Assembly (NCBI GenBank): GCA_017849335.1
Contig: JAFIHP010000196.1
Coordinates: 1-6,721, forward strand
Reading direction: 5' to 3'
DNA: 6,721 bases
From: Actinomycetales bacterium
GTDB taxonomy: Bacteria > Actinomycetota > Actinomycetes > S36-B12
Notes under the pieces: generated by a model
The model's database searches: none
Told to the model about the DNA's origin: nothing
Seen by the model: the letters and a program-made list of their open reading frames with translations, nothing else
Translations under genes and position numbers: made by a program
Shown: positions 5,888-6,721 of the stretch, one piece after another
How positions within the stretch are numbered: the stretch's first letter is position 1
Layout of the letters: every line of letters begins with the position of its first letter

Positions 5888-6187
5888 ATGGGACTGCTCC
5901 GTATGGCTGCCCGCACCGCTGTCGTCGCCGGCACCGCCACCGCGGTGTCCAGCCGCGTCGCCTACCGCCAGGCCGACAAGCACGCCGAGAAGCAGGCTGA
6001 GGCCCAGCAGGCCGCGGCTGCACAGCAGACGGCGGCCGCCCCCGCGGCGGCTCCGGCGCCCGTCGAGGCCGCGCCGGCCGAGGACGACCAGATGGCCAAG
6101 CTCCAGCAGCTGGCCGACCTGCACAGCAAGGGCGTCCTGTCCGACGAGGAGTTCGCCGCGGCGAAGGCCAAGGTCCTCGGGATCTGA
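5888..6187 (+). CDS. SHOCT domain-containing small protein
   Basis: The protein has 99 residues. The C-terminal end (about 68-98) is a typical SHOCT motif, with QMAKLQQLADLHSKGVLSDE followed by EFAAAKAKVLG: two short helices of the 'L..L..L...G.lt.eEF...K..lL' form. SHOCT domains are thought to mediate oligomerisation or membrane-linked assembly, and no enzyme activity is known. Residues 1-20 (MGLLRMAARTAVVAGTATAV) are mildly hydrophobic with two Arg and could be a weak membrane anchor. A charged stretch (about 27-38) and an Ala/Gln/Pro-rich linker (38-65) join the two ends. The ATG at 5888 is set by the AAAGGA site. It follows DUF6325 by 29 bp and probably shares its transcript. From memory, DUF6325 and SHOCT genes are often adjacent in actinobacteria, which suggests a joint role, but none is established. 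Composition is typical for such linkers and shows no sign of transfer. Confidence 0.88.
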   Translation: MGLLRMAARTAVVAGTATAVSSRVAYRQADKHAEKQAEAQQAAAAQQTAAAPAAAPAPVEAAPAEDDQMAKLQQLADLHSKGVLSDEEFAAAKAKVLGI

Positions 6188-6200
6188 ATCGCCGGCACGC

Positions 6201-6721
6201 ATGGCCGATCCGTACGCACGGCTGGCAGGGGTCTACGACGAGTTCGTCGTAGACCCCTGCTTCTCGTCGTGGGCCGACTTCGTCGAGCGGACGTGGTCCG
6301 CCGACGCGGACGGGGTGCACCGCGTGCTCGACGTCTGCTGCGGGACCGGGCTGATGACCGCCGAGCTCCGCTCGCGCGGGTACGACGTGAGCGGACTCGA
6401 CGCCTCCCCCGCCATGCTCGCCGAGGCGACCGTCCGGCTCGGCTCGGAAGTCCCGCTCGTCGAGGTCACGCTGCCGGACCTGACCGACGCGCGTGAGCTG
6501 GCCGGACCGTTCGACGCGATGGTGTCGACGTTCGACGGCCTCAACTACCTCGACCGATCCGCGCTCGAACTGACGTTGCGCCACCTGGCCGAGCGGCTGC
6601 GCCCCGGCGGCTGGCTCGTCTTCGACGTTCACGCCGAGGCGATCCTCGCGCTCGTCCGCGACAACCCCGTGGTGCTGGGCGATCGCGACGACGTCCGATG
6701 GGCGCGCACGTATGTCGTCGA
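6201..6721 (+). CDS. Class I SAM-dependent methyltransferase, 3' end outside the window
   Basis: The first 173 residues are present with no stop, and the gene runs off the right edge. It begins MADPYARLAGVYDEFVVDPC, as in many actinobacterial methyltransferases. The S-adenosylmethionine-binding motif I is VLDVCCGTGLMT at about 43-54, followed by the acidic motif II strand (YDVSGLDASPAML, about 61-73). Motif III-like VSTFDGLNYL lies near 109-118, and LRPGGWLVFDVH near 133-144. The substrate cannot be told: this fold serves small molecules, proteins and RNA alike. The ATG at 6201 lies 13 bp after the SHOCT stop and lacks a clear Shine-Dalgarno sequence, so its translation may depend on the upstream gene. 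Its early codons form a perfect long hairpin (6225-6260), which could restrain translation or transcription. About 60-70 residues are likely missing beyond the window. Confidence 0.92.
   Translation, partial: MADPYARLAGVYDEFVVDPCFSSWADFVERTWSADADGVHRVLDVCCGTGLMTAELRSRGYDVSGLDASPAMLAEATVRLGSEVPLVEVTLPDLTDARELAGPFDAMVSTFDGLNYLDRSALELTLRHLAERLRPGGWLVFDVHAEAILALVRDNPVVLGDRDDVRWARTYVV
6225..6260. repeat. Perfect palindrome, 17-bp arms with a 2-nt centre, inside the methyltransferase start
   Basis: GCAGGGGTCTACGACGA (6225-6241) and TCGTCGTAGACCCCTGC (6244-6260) are exact reverse complements separated only by GT. The 36 bp cover exactly codons 9-20 of the methyltransferase (AGVYDEFVVDPC). Because of the symmetry the minus strand in register reads AGVYDELVVDPC, nearly the same peptide. 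The RNA would form a very stable hairpin starting 24 nt after the A of the ATG and 37 nt after the SHOCT stop. No T-tract follows it. It could act as a terminator or attenuator for the DUF6325-SHOCT transcript, as a translation brake, or be a mutational by-product. Confidence 0.9.

Noticed and set aside
5865..6632. Leftward open frame containing AGVYDELVVDPC, resembling a methyltransferase N-terminus
   Set aside because: The peptide arises only because the 36-bp palindrome reads nearly the same on both strands. Sequence on either side in this frame is not methyltransferase-like.
1..6721. CRISPR arrays, tRNA or rRNA genes, insertion sequences, toxin-antitoxin or defence loci
   Set aside because: No regularly spaced repeats, cloverleaf-like sequences, transposase motifs or terminal repeats were seen. 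Nearly all of the window is accounted for by the genes listed.

Overview
The window is high-GC DNA, with a strong third-position G/C bias in every real gene, frequent GTG starts and GGAGG-type ribosome binding sites. Together with the gene families seen (large MalT-like LuxR regulator, DUF6325/SHOCT pair), this points to an actinobacterium, perhaps of the Micrococcales. The genus cannot be told from sequence alone.

Layout from left to right. (1) Positions 1-385 hold a broken calcineurin-like metallophosphoesterase gene of the SbcD/Mre11/YhaO type. Its N-terminus (DxH, GDxxE and GNHD motifs) reads leftward and stops at 71. A later piece of what looks like the same protein (the LFHGSE motif) reads in the opposite direction at 2-91. 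The two meet at an 8-bp palindrome, so this is either a real inversion or a chimeric assembly or amplification junction. (2) A GNAT acetyltransferase (460-996, +) runs divergently from it. (3) A leftward pair follows: a small four-helix membrane protein (2490-2906) and a multi-pass membrane diguanylate cyclase with an intact GGEEF site (998-2509). The cyclase ends one base from the acetyltransferase stop, in convergent orientation. (4) Across a 173-bp divergent spacer lies a 770-residue MalT/LAL-type LuxR regulator (3080-5392, +). (5) A short leader with a GATAAT element and a hairpin leads into a tight rightward cluster: DUF6325 protein (5445-5858), SHOCT protein (5888-6187) and a class I SAM methyltransferase cut by the window edge (6201-6721).

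How they may work together. The divergent LuxR regulator and the membrane-protein/diguanylate cyclase pair share one intergenic region, so the regulator could control that pair, itself, or both; no effector is evident. DUF6325 and SHOCT look like a translation-ready two-gene unit of unknown function, with the methyltransferase 13 bp behind. I see no RNA genes, mobile elements, CRISPR arrays or integration sites, and no intergenic stretch above 300 bp. The two observations most worth following are the inverted junction near position 84 and a perfect 17-bp-arm palindrome, exactly codon-aligned, at the start of the methyltransferase gene.
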